Source: Bdellovibrio sp. (GTDB lineage Bacteria; Bdellovibrionota; Bdellovibrionia; Bdellovibrionales; Bdellovibrionaceae). Taken from it: a stretch of 7,420 nt of DNA. Position numbers and translations under genes: made by a program. The stretch covers positions 1 through 7,420 of the forward strand of contig JAHRXB010000049.1 in the NCBI GenBank assembly GCA_019104905.1. The letters run 5' to 3'. This document shows positions 1 to 5,758 of this stretch, piece after piece (the first letter of the stretch is position 1; each line of letters starts with the position of its first letter). The notes under the pieces are model-generated. The model had not been told where the DNA came from. It searched no databases and saw only the letters and a list, made by a program, of their open reading frames with translations.

Positions 1-50
1 GAGCAAAGCCTAGTCTGGCAGTAGGTGAATCGACAGTCTGGGGTTTCCCT
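1..50 (+). ncRNA. Possible 3' half of a GEMM-I (c-di-GMP-I) riboswitch-like RNA, cut by the window edge
   Basis: Seen: GCAAAGCC at 3-10 matches the conserved core of GEMM-I aptamers (GACGCAAAGCC in the Vibrio Vc2 aptamer, from memory). At 41-49 GGGTTTCCC fits the conserved 3' piece GGGUU-N-CC. Between them 9-17 pairs with 34-42 (nine positions, one U-U mismatch, one G-U), as the P3 stem should, and CC of the core pairs with GG of the 3' piece. The 29-nt spacing is close to the 33 nt of Vc2. Against: the base before GCAAAG is A instead of the usual C, the P1 5' strand and P2 lie outside the window, and frame 3 is open up to a stop at 51-53, giving a protein-like tail (…GESTVWGFP). It could therefore be the end of an upstream gene. 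If it is an aptamer, it sits in the leader of a c-di-GMP synthase gene. Confidence 0.4.
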
Positions 51-58
51 TAAGGCGA

Positions 59-92
59 GGTCTAGCAAGGCCATAGGTTAGAAATCAGCCTA
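59..92 (+). promoter_or_regulatory. Two consecutive small hairpins in the leader of the GGDEF gene
   Basis: GGTCT (59-63) pairs with AGGCC (68-72) around an AGCA tetraloop. TAGGTT (74-79) pairs with AGCCTA (87-92) around a 7-nt loop. Each stem contains one G-U pair. No T-run follows, so neither is an intrinsic terminator. They could be an expression platform or the 3' part of the RNA that begins at the left edge. The stems are short and may be chance. Confidence 0.25.
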
Positions 93-114
93 AATAAATT
101 CCACAAATTAACCG

Positions 115-1146
115 ATGAGAAAGGCTGAAGTTACACTGGTATGTAAGATGAATTTTGAAGTCAGCACTAAACAACCCAAAAGTCGTCGAATTCTAGTAAT
201 TGACGATGATAAAGACAGCTTAGAGATTCTATTAGAACCTCTGCGCTGGGAAGGCTATGATGCCCGAGGAGTGACCTCGGACACGGAAGCCCATAAGCTG
301 ATCGACTCTTGGATTCCTCATGTGGTCATTCTTGATTGGATGGCGCCTTCGATGGCAGGCCTGCGCATTCTTAAGGCCATTCGCGAAAGATTGGCTCATG
401 TTTCTTGTGTATTTGTTTCTGAAAACTCTAGCACAGAAGCCATTATTGAAGCCTTGGATGCCGGGGCTGACGACTATATCGTCAAGCCGTTCGTGCCCCT
501 GGAACTGTTGGCGCGCATTCGCACCCAGCTGCGCATTCGCGATCTGCATGAGCAGCTTCTTTTTGCCAATGAAAAACTCAAAGAGCTTGTGGATACCGAC
601 GACCTGACCGGTCTTTACAATATGCGTTCGTTGTATCAGCGTCTTGATTTTGAAATGGAGCGGGGACGTCGCTTCCACCGTGACGTGTGTGTTGTCATGA
701 TGGATATGGATTATTTCAAAACCGTGAATGACGGTCATGACCATCTTTTTGGAAGTTATGTTCTTTCCGAAGTGGGCAAGATCATTCGTGCGAACACTCG
801 TAATATTGACATTCCTGCGCGCTATGGTGGGGATGAGTTCTTAGTTGTTTTGACGGAAACGAATCACGAAGGGGCCACCTATTTCTGTGAGCGTTTGCGT
901 GAGAACATTCAAAAGACGACTTTTAAAAATGGCGACGATCAAATCAAGCTGACGGCTTCTGTCGGCTTTGCCATCACGATTCCTGGAGAGAATATCAGCG
1001 CCAGGGAACTTGTGCGCCGGGCAGACCATGCTCTTTACGATGCTAAGAGGGGTGGGCGTAATAAGGTATGCCACTACAAACCTGAAGCCGCTCCGGTTGT
1101 GGAGCTTAAGACGGCGGCACAGAATCGCCGCAAGGCCGCAGGATAA
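115..1146 (+). CDS. Receiver-GGDEF response regulator, diguanylate cyclase
   Basis: Predicted to condense two GTP into cyclic di-GMP in the cytoplasm, controlled by phosphorylation. A receiver domain spans about residues 25-143: acidic pocket Asp30-Asp31-Asp32, phospho-acceptor Asp74 in VILDW, switch Ser102 and Lys124 in VKPF. A GGDEF domain spans about 160-322. It starts with the usual DDLTGLYN signature (162-169) and has a perfect active-site GGDEF at 238-242. RxxD (Arg229-Asp232) lies five residues upstream, the normal position of the inhibitory I-site, so product feedback is expected. The architecture matches WspR/PleD-type cyclases. No cognate histidine kinase is visible. The start is uncertain: neither ATG 115 nor ATG 148 (residue 12) has a clear Shine-Dalgarno sequence, and the later one leaves a more typical short lead before the receiver. 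The CDF gene follows after 40 nt, so co-transcription is likely. Confidence 0.95.
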   Translation: MRKAEVTLVCKMNFEVSTKQPKSRRILVIDDDKDSLEILLEPLRWEGYDARGVTSDTEAHKLIDSWIPHVVILDWMAPSMAGLRILKAIRERLAHVSCVFVSENSSTEAIIEALDAGADDYIVKPFVPLELLARIRTQLRIRDLHEQLLFANEKLKELVDTDDLTGLYNMRSLYQRLDFEMERGRRFHRDVCVVMMDMDYFKTVNDGHDHLFGSYVLSEVGKIIRANTRNIDIPARYGGDEFLVVLTETNHEGATYFCERLRENIQKTTFKNGDDQIKLTASVGFAITIPGENISARELVRRADHALYDAKRGGRNKVCHYKPEAAPVVELKTAAQNRRKAAG

Positions 1147-1160
1147 CTATTGACGAAACT

Positions 1161-1182
1161 GAGGGGATCAACGAAAACCCTC
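1161..1182 (+). promoter_or_regulatory. GAGGG/CCCTC inverted repeat just before the CDF start codon
   Basis: GAGGG (1161-1165) and CCCTC (1178-1182) form a 5-bp stem with a 12-nt loop. The only Shine-Dalgarno-like sequence for the next gene, GAGGGG, is the left arm and lies about 20 nt before ATG 1187, which is too far for ordinary use. Folding would sequester it. This may be a weak translational control or chance. Confidence 0.2.
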
Positions 1183-1186
1183 TTAT

Positions 1187-2227
1187 ATGGCAGATTCAAT
1201 CACAAATTTATCTGATAAGACACGCAACCGAGCTGCATGGATTTCGGCTGTTGCCAGTTTTCTAATTTTTGTTTTGAAAATTGGGGCCTACAAGCTGACG
1301 GGTTCTACGGCGGTTTTGTCGGATGCTTTAGAAAGTATTGTTAATGTTATTGCTGCAGCCGTGGCTCTTTTTGTGATTCGTTTTGCGTCTCAACCTGCAG
1401 ACTCTGAACACCCCTATGGACATGGGAAAGCGGAAAACTTCTCTTCGGCTTTTGAAGGGGGAATGATTTTTTTCGCCGCGATCATGATTATTGGCGAAAG
1501 TTTGAAAGCTTTGATTTACCGCGAACCCACCCAACAGCTTGAGATAGGTCTTTTGGTTGTGGGAGGAGCGGCGTTGCTGAATATGGCCCTGGGTTTTTAT
1601 TTAAAACATGTTGGAACGACTCATCACTCGGAGGCCTTGAAGGCCAGTGGTGCCCATGTAATGTCGGATGTCTTGACGACGGCGGGCGTGATGGTGGGGC
1701 TGGGTTTGGTTTTGCTGACTGGAATTCAGTGGCTTGATCCGGTGATTGCGATTTTGGTGGGTCTTCAGTTGGCCTATTCAGGGTATAAGATTGTGCGTGA
1801 GTCTTTGGGTATCTTGATGGACGAACAAGATGAAGAGGTCTTGGAGGACTTGGCGGAGTCCTTAAATAAAAATCGCCATCCTGGAATTATCGATATTCAT
1901 CACTTACGCACGATTCGCTCAGGTCGTTTTCACCATGTGGATGCGCATTTGGTGGTGCCAGAATATTGGGATATTTCTCACGTTCATGAGGTTGAGCATG
2001 CTTTCGAGGATGGTGTGGTTCGCGACTATAACTTTGATGGGGAATTGGCGTTTCATTTAGACCCCTGTAAAAAATCCTACTGCTCAATCTGCGACGTGGA
2101 GAATTGTCCTATTCGTGTGGCCCCCTTTCAGGAAGCTCGGCCCTTTACGGTGAAAAGCTTGACCGAAGGCCCTCGTCCGACTAATCAAGGAGCCTATGAC
2201 AATTCCGGTTCCTCGCAGACAAATTAA
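1187..2227 (+). CDS. Cation diffusion facilitator (CDF) family divalent metal transporter
   Basis: An inner-membrane metal/proton antiporter that likely exports Zn, Mn, Fe or a related divalent metal; the substrate cannot be told from sequence. About six membrane segments fall near residues 16-36, 41-64, 88-108, 119-138, 157-178 and 182-199. The family hallmark HPYGHGKAEN is at 75-84. Transport-site residues are Asp46 in segment 2 and His157/Asp161 (HxxxD) in segment 5. The second acidic position of segment 2 is Ser50. The cytoplasmic C-terminal domain is rich in His (238-239, 249-250, 254, 265, 267) and ends in a four-Cys cluster: Cys294, 299, 302 and 307. The length (346) is normal apart from a polar tail. 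ATG 1187 is the first possible start after in-frame stops. The last 32 nt overlap trmB, suggesting translational coupling. Family assignment is secure. Confidence 0.93.
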   Translation: MADSITNLSDKTRNRAAWISAVASFLIFVLKIGAYKLTGSTAVLSDALESIVNVIAAAVALFVIRFASQPADSEHPYGHGKAENFSSAFEGGMIFFAAIMIIGESLKALIYREPTQQLEIGLLVVGGAALLNMALGFYLKHVGTTHHSEALKASGAHVMSDVLTTAGVMVGLGLVLLTGIQWLDPVIAILVGLQLAYSGYKIVRESLGILMDEQDEEVLEDLAESLNKNRHPGIIDIHHLRTIRSGRFHHVDAHLVVPEYWDISHVHEVEHAFEDGVVRDYNFDGELAFHLDPCKKSYCSICDVENCPIRVAPFQEARPFTVKSLTEGPRPTNQGAYDNSGSSQTN

Positions 2228-2894
2228 TATCACTAAAGATTTACCTCACCAAAACGCCTACACCTTGGCTTTAAACGGGGAGTATTCCCATATTGCTTTT
2301 GATGAGCTTCGTGCGCCTCACAATAAGGGAAAGTGGCGTTCTGATGTTTTCAAGGTGGAACCCTCTTGGCCTATGGATGTCGAGGTCGGAACTGGTAACG
2401 GAACTTACTTTGCTCATCATGCGCAAACGCACTCTCAGCGTTTGTTGGTCGGTCTGGAGCTTAAATATAAACCTTTGATTCAATCAATTCGTCGTGCGGA
2501 AAAAGCGGGATGCAAGAATGCGGCGATAGCCCGCTATCATGCCTTCAACATTGATGAGCTGTTTTCCGAAGGCGAAATTGACAATGTTTATATTCATTTT
2601 CCGGATCCTTGGACGTCGCCTAAGAAACCGAAAAACCGTTTTGTTTGTAAGCAAAATCTTGAGATCTTGCATCGTCTGCAAAAGCCGGGATCCTTTATCA
2701 ACTTTAAGACAGATTCACTAGAGTATTTCTTATGGGCTATGGATGAAATTCGCCAGTCGCCCTACAAGATTTTATTTGAGACTCAAGATCTGCACAATTC
2801 AGAGATGAAAACGCAGAACTTTGAAACGGCCTTCGAAAAGATCTTTCTTCGCGAAGGCATTAAAATCAATATGGTCCGCTTGCAGAAAGCTTAA
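2196..2894 (+). CDS. trmB: tRNA (guanine-N7-)-methyltransferase
   Basis: Transfers methyl from S-adenosylmethionine to N7 of guanine 46 in the variable loop of tRNAs, in the cytoplasm. It is a Rossmann-fold methyltransferase: the SAM-binding VEVGTGNGTY lies at 62-71, followed by acidic Glu88 in GLE. The family signature HFPDPW is at 134-139, followed by a basic stretch (SPKKPKNR). Then come KTDSLEYF (171-178) and a C-terminal TAFEKIFLREG (211-221) matching the TxYE-x-G block of TrmB. The length, 232, is typical. AAGGAG at 2187-2192 stands 3 nt before the ATG, supporting this start. It begins inside the end of the CDF gene, so its translation is probably coupled to that gene. There is no obvious functional link to the transporter; the pairing is probably operon packing. 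Confidence 0.93.
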   Translation: MTIPVPRRQINITKDLPHQNAYTLALNGEYSHIAFDELRAPHNKGKWRSDVFKVEPSWPMDVEVGTGNGTYFAHHAQTHSQRLLVGLELKYKPLIQSIRRAEKAGCKNAAIARYHAFNIDELFSEGEIDNVYIHFPDPWTSPKKPKNRFVCKQNLEILHRLQKPGSFINFKTDSLEYFLWAMDEIRQSPYKILFETQDLHNSEMKTQNFETAFEKIFLREGIKINMVRLQKA

Positions 2895-2909
2895 GTTTTC
2901 TGCTTATTT
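2882..2909 (+). terminator. Probable intrinsic terminator with the trmB stop codon in its loop
   Basis: GCAGAAAGC (2882-2890) and GTTTTCTGC (2895-2903) form a 9-bp stem with one G-U pair and a TTAA loop, followed by TTATTT. The trmB TAA lies at 2892-2894, within the loop. The opposite strand shows no T-run after the hairpin, so it would act mainly on plus-strand transcripts. The convergent RMD1-like gene stops 1 nt beyond the stem. Confidence 0.5.
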
Positions 2910-3980
2910 CATAAAAAGAGGAACCACTTCGATAGCGATCAAAGCAATGATGATGATCTCTAAAAGCTGGTTCCTTTTTTCGTTGGATTCACTCACATAC
3001 AATCGCGAAATTTGTGCTAAGTTTGCCAGCTTCTGGTCCACACTGTCGCGCCAATCTGTAAAACGAAGGCGCTGTGAGGCCGCTCGGAAGATCTTGGCAA
3101 GATAGAAGTCGCCCACGACCTTCATGCTATTTTCAACACTTTCCACGGTATCTGAAATATCCAAATAGATTCGCGCCGCCTCTTTGGACAATCGAGTGTA
3201 GTGGTTTTGGAAGATATTTGAGCTTTTCTCTTCCAAGGAGGTATAAAGATAGGTCAGCTTTTCATCTAACAAGTCATCGTAGTAGCGCATTTCTAAAAGC
3301 TGACACAGTGAGAACTCAATCACGTCGACAATATCTAGAGATCCTGAGGGTTCGATAATGAGGGCCGAGTTCCAGTCAATCACCGCCAGGTCATCTTGGC
3401 TGTATTGGAAGGTGCTTTCATAGATGGTCTTTTTGATTTGTTCAGACAAGGTCGCATTGTTCTCAGAAAGAATCAGACGAAAGACATCATGAAGTTCAAA
3501 TACCTTCATCGCATTTTTTTCGCAGCCGTCAATTTTGCGGAAGAAATAGCAGGCATAGTCTTCGTAGGTTTCCCAGTCGATGGTTTTCAGGCGTTCAGGT
3601 CCCATGCCGATCACGATTTGTTCGACTCGTTTTTTGGCAAGAGCGTGAAGATTGGCGTCGTTCTCCAAGAAGTTTCCCAACTCCACCAATCTATTCCAGT
3701 CCATTTTTTCGGGAATCTCAAAGGACAGGGTCAGGGAAAGGGCGCCGAAGTGCCAGATCTTGGCCGTGACTTCAAGATCAAGAGGATGCCCAAGGGCATC
3801 GTATTTCGAGTTTTCTATGGTTAACGACAAGGGCGCATTATTGATGATCATGGCTTTGGAGCTGCGATTCAGGCGGAATCGTTGTGCAGAGGTGGAGGCC
3901 TCAAAAAGCCCCTGAACTTTTTCAAGGTCCACGTCTTTACCAATATCAAAAACACGATAGATGAGAATACGTCCGTTCAT
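2904..3980 (-). CDS. RMD1/DUF155-like protein with a C-terminal membrane anchor
   Basis: A 358-residue protein with no enzyme motif that I recognise. The layout fits the RMD1 (DUF155) family, known from mitochondrial RMD1 and bacterial YagE-like proteins: a soluble alpha/beta N-terminal part, a long helical stretch (about 215-330), and a C-terminal signature. Here the signature is DWRDSVDQKLANL (309-321), then ISRLYVSESNEKRNQLLE (324-341), running into one hydrophobic helix (about 340-356, IIIIALIAIEVVPLF). This predicts a tail-anchored protein with its bulk in the cytoplasm. The molecular function of the bacterial members is not established as far as I know. The start is supported by AAGGA seven nt before the ATG; that site lies in an inverted repeat. 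The gene is convergent with trmB, with 9 nt between the stop codons, and divergent from the small ORF at 4114. Confidence 0.7.
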   Translation of the reverse strand: MNGRILIYRVFDIGKDVDLEKVQGLFEASTSAQRFRLNRSSKAMIINNAPLSLTIENSKYDALGHPLDLEVTAKIWHFGALSLTLSFEIPEKMDWNRLVELGNFLENDANLHALAKKRVEQIVIGMGPERLKTIDWETYEDYACYFFRKIDGCEKNAMKVFELHDVFRLILSENNATLSEQIKKTIYESTFQYSQDDLAVIDWNSALIIEPSGSLDIVDVIEFSLCQLLEMRYYDDLLDEKLTYLYTSLEEKSSNIFQNHYTRLSKEAARIYLDISDTVESVENSMKVVGDFYLAKIFRAASQRLRFTDWRDSVDQKLANLAQISRLYVSESNEKRNQLLEIIIIALIAIEVVPLFMK

Positions 3981-3986
3981 TAGTGA

Positions 3987-4006
3987 ATCCTTATTTTTAT
4001 AAGGAT
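3987..4006 (-). promoter_or_regulatory. Perfect 8-bp inverted repeat enclosing the RBS of the RMD1-like gene
   Basis: ATCCTTAT (3987-3994) and ATAAGGAT (3999-4006) are perfect inverse complements around TTTT. On the minus strand the RNA reads AUCCUUAU-AAAA-AUAAGGAU, and the 3' arm contains the Shine-Dalgarno sequence AAGGAU, six nt from the start codon. Folding would hide the ribosome binding site. Alternatively it is an operator palindrome. The stem has only two G-C pairs, so it would be weak. Confidence 0.4.
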
Positions 4007-4031
4007 ACTCTCGATTGAAGGGGCTTGTCAG
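4002..4031 (-). promoter_or_regulatory. Weak sigma-70-like promoter candidate for the RMD1-like gene
   Basis: On the minus strand CTGACA (4026-4031) and TATCCT (4002-4007) are separated by 18 nt, matching the consensus hexamers at 5 and 4 of 6 positions. Transcription would then start near the loop of the inverted repeat at 3987-4006, so the full hairpin would not be in the RNA and the repeat would act as DNA. Speculative. Confidence 0.2.
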
Positions 4032-4089
4032 GGGATGGTTGTCGAAGGTCCAGCGTCAAAAGGCATCCATGCAGAAGGGGGGATCGGTT

Positions 4090-4095
4090 TATAAT
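4090..4095 (+). promoter_or_regulatory. Perfect -10 box TATAAT before the small secreted-protein gene
   Basis: TATAAT matches the sigma-70 -10 consensus exactly. No good -35 hexamer lies 16-18 nt upstream. The expected start near 4102 would put the Shine-Dalgarno sequence AGGAGG (4103-4108) at the very 5' end of the message. Confidence 0.4.
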
Positions 4096-4113
4096 GAAAG
4101 TTAGGAGGTCGTT

Positions 4114-4392
4114 ATGTTGATGGCAATTCTCATCTCATGGGGAGCTTTTGCGGCACTACCCTCCGAACGCGGAACCTCGGAATATCTGGCTCCGACAGAA
4201 ACTTTGACTGTGCTCAGAGGGCAGGTTTCTCTTTGCACAAGGGAAAGTCCTCAAGGAGGGCATCGAGGTTTGTCTTTTATCCAACTGGGAAAAGGGCCTT
4301 GTCCACAGGCGGTTCGAACACCCGTGGGATGGGATCGACCGGAAGACGAGCCGGTGTCTCCAGGTATTCCCTTTCGGGGACGAGGTCTTTGA
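4114..4392 (+). CDS. Small, probably exported hypothetical protein
   Basis: A 92-residue protein that I do not recognise. The start is well supported: AGGAGG at 4103-4108, five nt before the ATG, with TATAAT just upstream. The N-terminus MLMAILISWGAFA is hydrophobic and ends in an Ala-x-Ala pattern, suggesting a signal peptide cleaved near residue 13. The n-region lacks a positive charge, which weakens this. The mature part is rich in Gly and Pro, polar, and holds two cysteines (Cys41 and Cys63) that could form a disulfide in the periplasm. No domain is evident. It converges on the ferredoxin gene with 18 nt between the stop codons. An overlapping plus-strand frame is strongly basic and protein-unlike, so this frame is preferred. 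Confidence 0.55.
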   Translation: MLMAILISWGAFAALPSERGTSEYLAPTETLTVLRGQVSLCTRESPQGGHRGLSFIQLGKGPCPQAVRTPVGWDRPEDEPVSPGIPFRGRGL

Positions 4393-4410
4393 TTGATGAG
4401 GGGTGTGCGA

Positions 4411-4698
4411 TTACCAGTAGGTTGCGTCGACGGTCACGTCACCTAAAACTTGGGTCTGACAACTGATGCGCATCTCAGCAGGGATCTGATTTTTTTCCTT
4501 TAGAAAGACTTCGGTTTCATTTTCTCTGGAAAGATTTTCTGGCCCCTTGATGATCACAATCTTGCACTTGCCGCACACACCGTCCCCGTCGCAACTTGAA
4601 GCAACAGGAAGACCTTTATCAAGGAGAGATTTCATCAAATTTGCCCCCATGGGGACTTCAAAGGGTGGACGATTTTTTTTAAATGAGATCCAAGGCAT
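4411..4698 (-). CDS. [2Fe-2S] ferredoxin
   Basis: A small soluble electron carrier of 95 residues. The cluster ligands are visible: Cys36, Cys42, Cys45 (CX5CX2C within SSCDGDGVCGKC) and Cys80 in ISCQTQ. This is the spacing of adrenodoxin/Isc-type and related plant-like ferredoxin folds, with a shorter run to the fourth Cys than in typical Isc ferredoxin. The N-terminal beta strands (about 1-17) and the helix at 19-29 fit the beta-grasp fold. The redox partner is unknown. No isc genes are nearby, but the gene is divergent from trxB across a 108-nt shared region. The start at 4698 has only a weak upstream AGGT. A -10-like TACAAT lies so close that the message may be leaderless. Confidence 0.88.
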   Translation of the reverse strand: MPWISFKKNRPPFEVPMGANLMKSLLDKGLPVASSCDGDGVCGKCKIVIIKGPENLSRENETEVFLKEKNQIPAEMRISCQTQVLGDVTVDATYW

Positions 4699-4703
4699 GA
4701 CCT

Positions 4704-4733
4704 ATTGTAGCTGACGCAGTCCAAAACGTGCAA
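4704..4733 (-). promoter_or_regulatory. Promoter candidate for the ferredoxin gene, implying a leaderless message
   Basis: On the minus strand TACAAT (4704-4709) matches the -10 consensus at 5 of 6 positions. TTGCAC (4728-4733) is a poor -35, 18 nt upstream. Transcription would begin at or next to the A of the start codon at 4698. Weak evidence. Confidence 0.25.
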
Positions 4734-4744
4734 AGAAGTAATGA

Positions 4745-4758
4745 AAACAGCCCTGTTT
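4745..4758. promoter_or_regulatory. Palindrome AAACAG-CC-CTGTTT between ferredoxin and trxB
   Basis: Perfect 6-bp arms around CC lie 48 nt before the trxB start and 46 nt before the ferredoxin start. The central position in a divergent intergenic region suits an operator. No regulator can be named, and short AT-rich palindromes do occur by chance. Confidence 0.3.
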
Positions 4759-4806
4759 GTTGATAGCCTTGGTTTCGTATATCCGTCCCTATTTATGAGG
4801 TAATCT

Positions 4807-5751
4807 ATGACTCAAGATCAAAAAGTAGAAAATGTGATTATCATTGGTTCTGGTCCTGCCGGTTTGACTTCTGCAATTTACACGTCTCGGGCAAATTTAG
4901 AGCCTTTGATGATCGAGGGTGAAGAAGCCGGTGGCCAGTTAATGACAACGACTGAGGTGGAAAACTTTCCTGGATTTGAACATGGGATCACCGGCCCAGA
5001 TCTTATCGCCGTGATGAGAAAGCAGGCCGAGAGATTTGGAACACGGTTCATCACACGCAATGTGACGAAAGTGGATTTTTCTCAACGTCCTTTCAAAGTG
5101 TGGGTGAGCGATAAACTTTATTTGGCAAAATCTATTATTATTTCTACAGGGGCGAGTGCGAAGTATCTTGGACTGCCTTCAGAAAAGACCTATTCCAATC
5201 GCGGGGTTTCTGCTTGTGCAACTTGTGATGGAGCCTTCTTCCGCAACCAGGAAATCGGGGTTGTCGGGGGTGGTGATACGGCGATGGAAGAAGCTCAATT
5301 CCTGACTCGTTTTGCTAGCAAGGTTTATTTGATTCACCGACGCGATTCATTCCGTGCTTCTAAAATCATGGTTGAACGTGCTTTGAAAAATCCGAAAATC
5401 GAAGTTCTTTGGAATACAGAAGTTCAAGAGGTTTTGGGTGATGGAAAAAGCATGACTGGAGCAAAACTTAAGAACCTCGTCGAGGGCTCTGTCAAAGAAC
5501 TTCCTATCACGGGCCTATTCCTAGCCATTGGCCATAAGCCGAATACAGACCTGTTTAAAGGAATGTTGGATATGAATGAGACAGGCTATTTGATCACTCA
5601 GCCAAATACCACATATACTAATATTCCTGGGGTGTTCGCAGCGGGTGACGTGCAAGATCACGTTTATCGTCAGGCGATCACTGCGGCAGGAACTGGTTGT
5701 ATGGCGGCGATCGACGCCGAAAGATGGCTTGAGGCGCAAGCTTCTCACTAA
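4807..5751 (+). CDS. trxB: Thioredoxin reductase (NADPH)
   Basis: A cytoplasmic flavoenzyme that reduces thioredoxin with electrons from NADPH through FAD and a redox-active disulfide. The FAD-binding GSGPAG is at 14-19, followed by GGQLMTTTEVENFPG (42-56), typical of low-molecular-weight TrxB. The active-site Cys137-Ala-Thr-Cys140 is followed by Asp141. The NADPH-binding GGGDTA is at 154-159, with HRRDSFRA (177-184) binding the NADPH phosphate. The C-terminal FAD motif GVFAAGDV is at 275-282, followed by RQAITAAGTGCMAA. The length, 314, is normal and every key residue is present. GAGGT at 4797-4801 supports the start. A response-regulator gene follows after 7 nt in the same unit. Upstream is the palindrome at 4745-4758; no convincing promoter was found. 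Confidence 0.97.
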   Translation: MTQDQKVENVIIIGSGPAGLTSAIYTSRANLEPLMIEGEEAGGQLMTTTEVENFPGFEHGITGPDLIAVMRKQAERFGTRFITRNVTKVDFSQRPFKVWVSDKLYLAKSIIISTGASAKYLGLPSEKTYSNRGVSACATCDGAFFRNQEIGVVGGGDTAMEEAQFLTRFASKVYLIHRRDSFRASKIMVERALKNPKIEVLWNTEVQEVLGDGKSMTGAKLKNLVEGSVKELPITGLFLAIGHKPNTDLFKGMLDMNETGYLITQPNTTYTNIPGVFAAGDVQDHVYRQAITAAGTGCMAAIDAERWLEAQASH

Positions 5752-5758
5752 GGAATGT

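Noticed and set aside
12..41. Direct repeat AGTCTGG at 12-18 and 35-41
   Set aside because: Explained by the two arms of the proposed stem, where AGTCTG pairs with CAGTCT apart from one U-U mismatch; not a separate repeat element.
48..55. CCTTAAGG palindrome
   Set aside because: An isolated 8-bp palindrome with no loop or partner; likely chance.
1..74. Minus-strand frame open from an ATG at 74 to the left edge
   Set aside because: No Shine-Dalgarno sequence, too short to judge, and it overlaps the likely structured RNA.
232..744. 170-codon open frame on the minus strand opposite the receiver-GGDEF gene
   Set aside because: It lies wholly antisense to a gene with all domain motifs intact, and the product has no recognisable domain and a His-rich, mirror-like composition.
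3396..3824. 142-codon plus-strand frame opposite the RMD1-like gene
   Set aside because: It is antisense to the better-supported minus-strand gene, which has an RBS and a family-like C-terminus; I see no independent RBS for it.
4137..4466. 109-codon plus-strand frame overlapping the small secreted-protein gene
   Set aside because: The product is strongly Arg/Ser-rich, has no RBS, and runs into the ferredoxin gene; the other frame has a strong RBS and a hydrophobic N-terminus.
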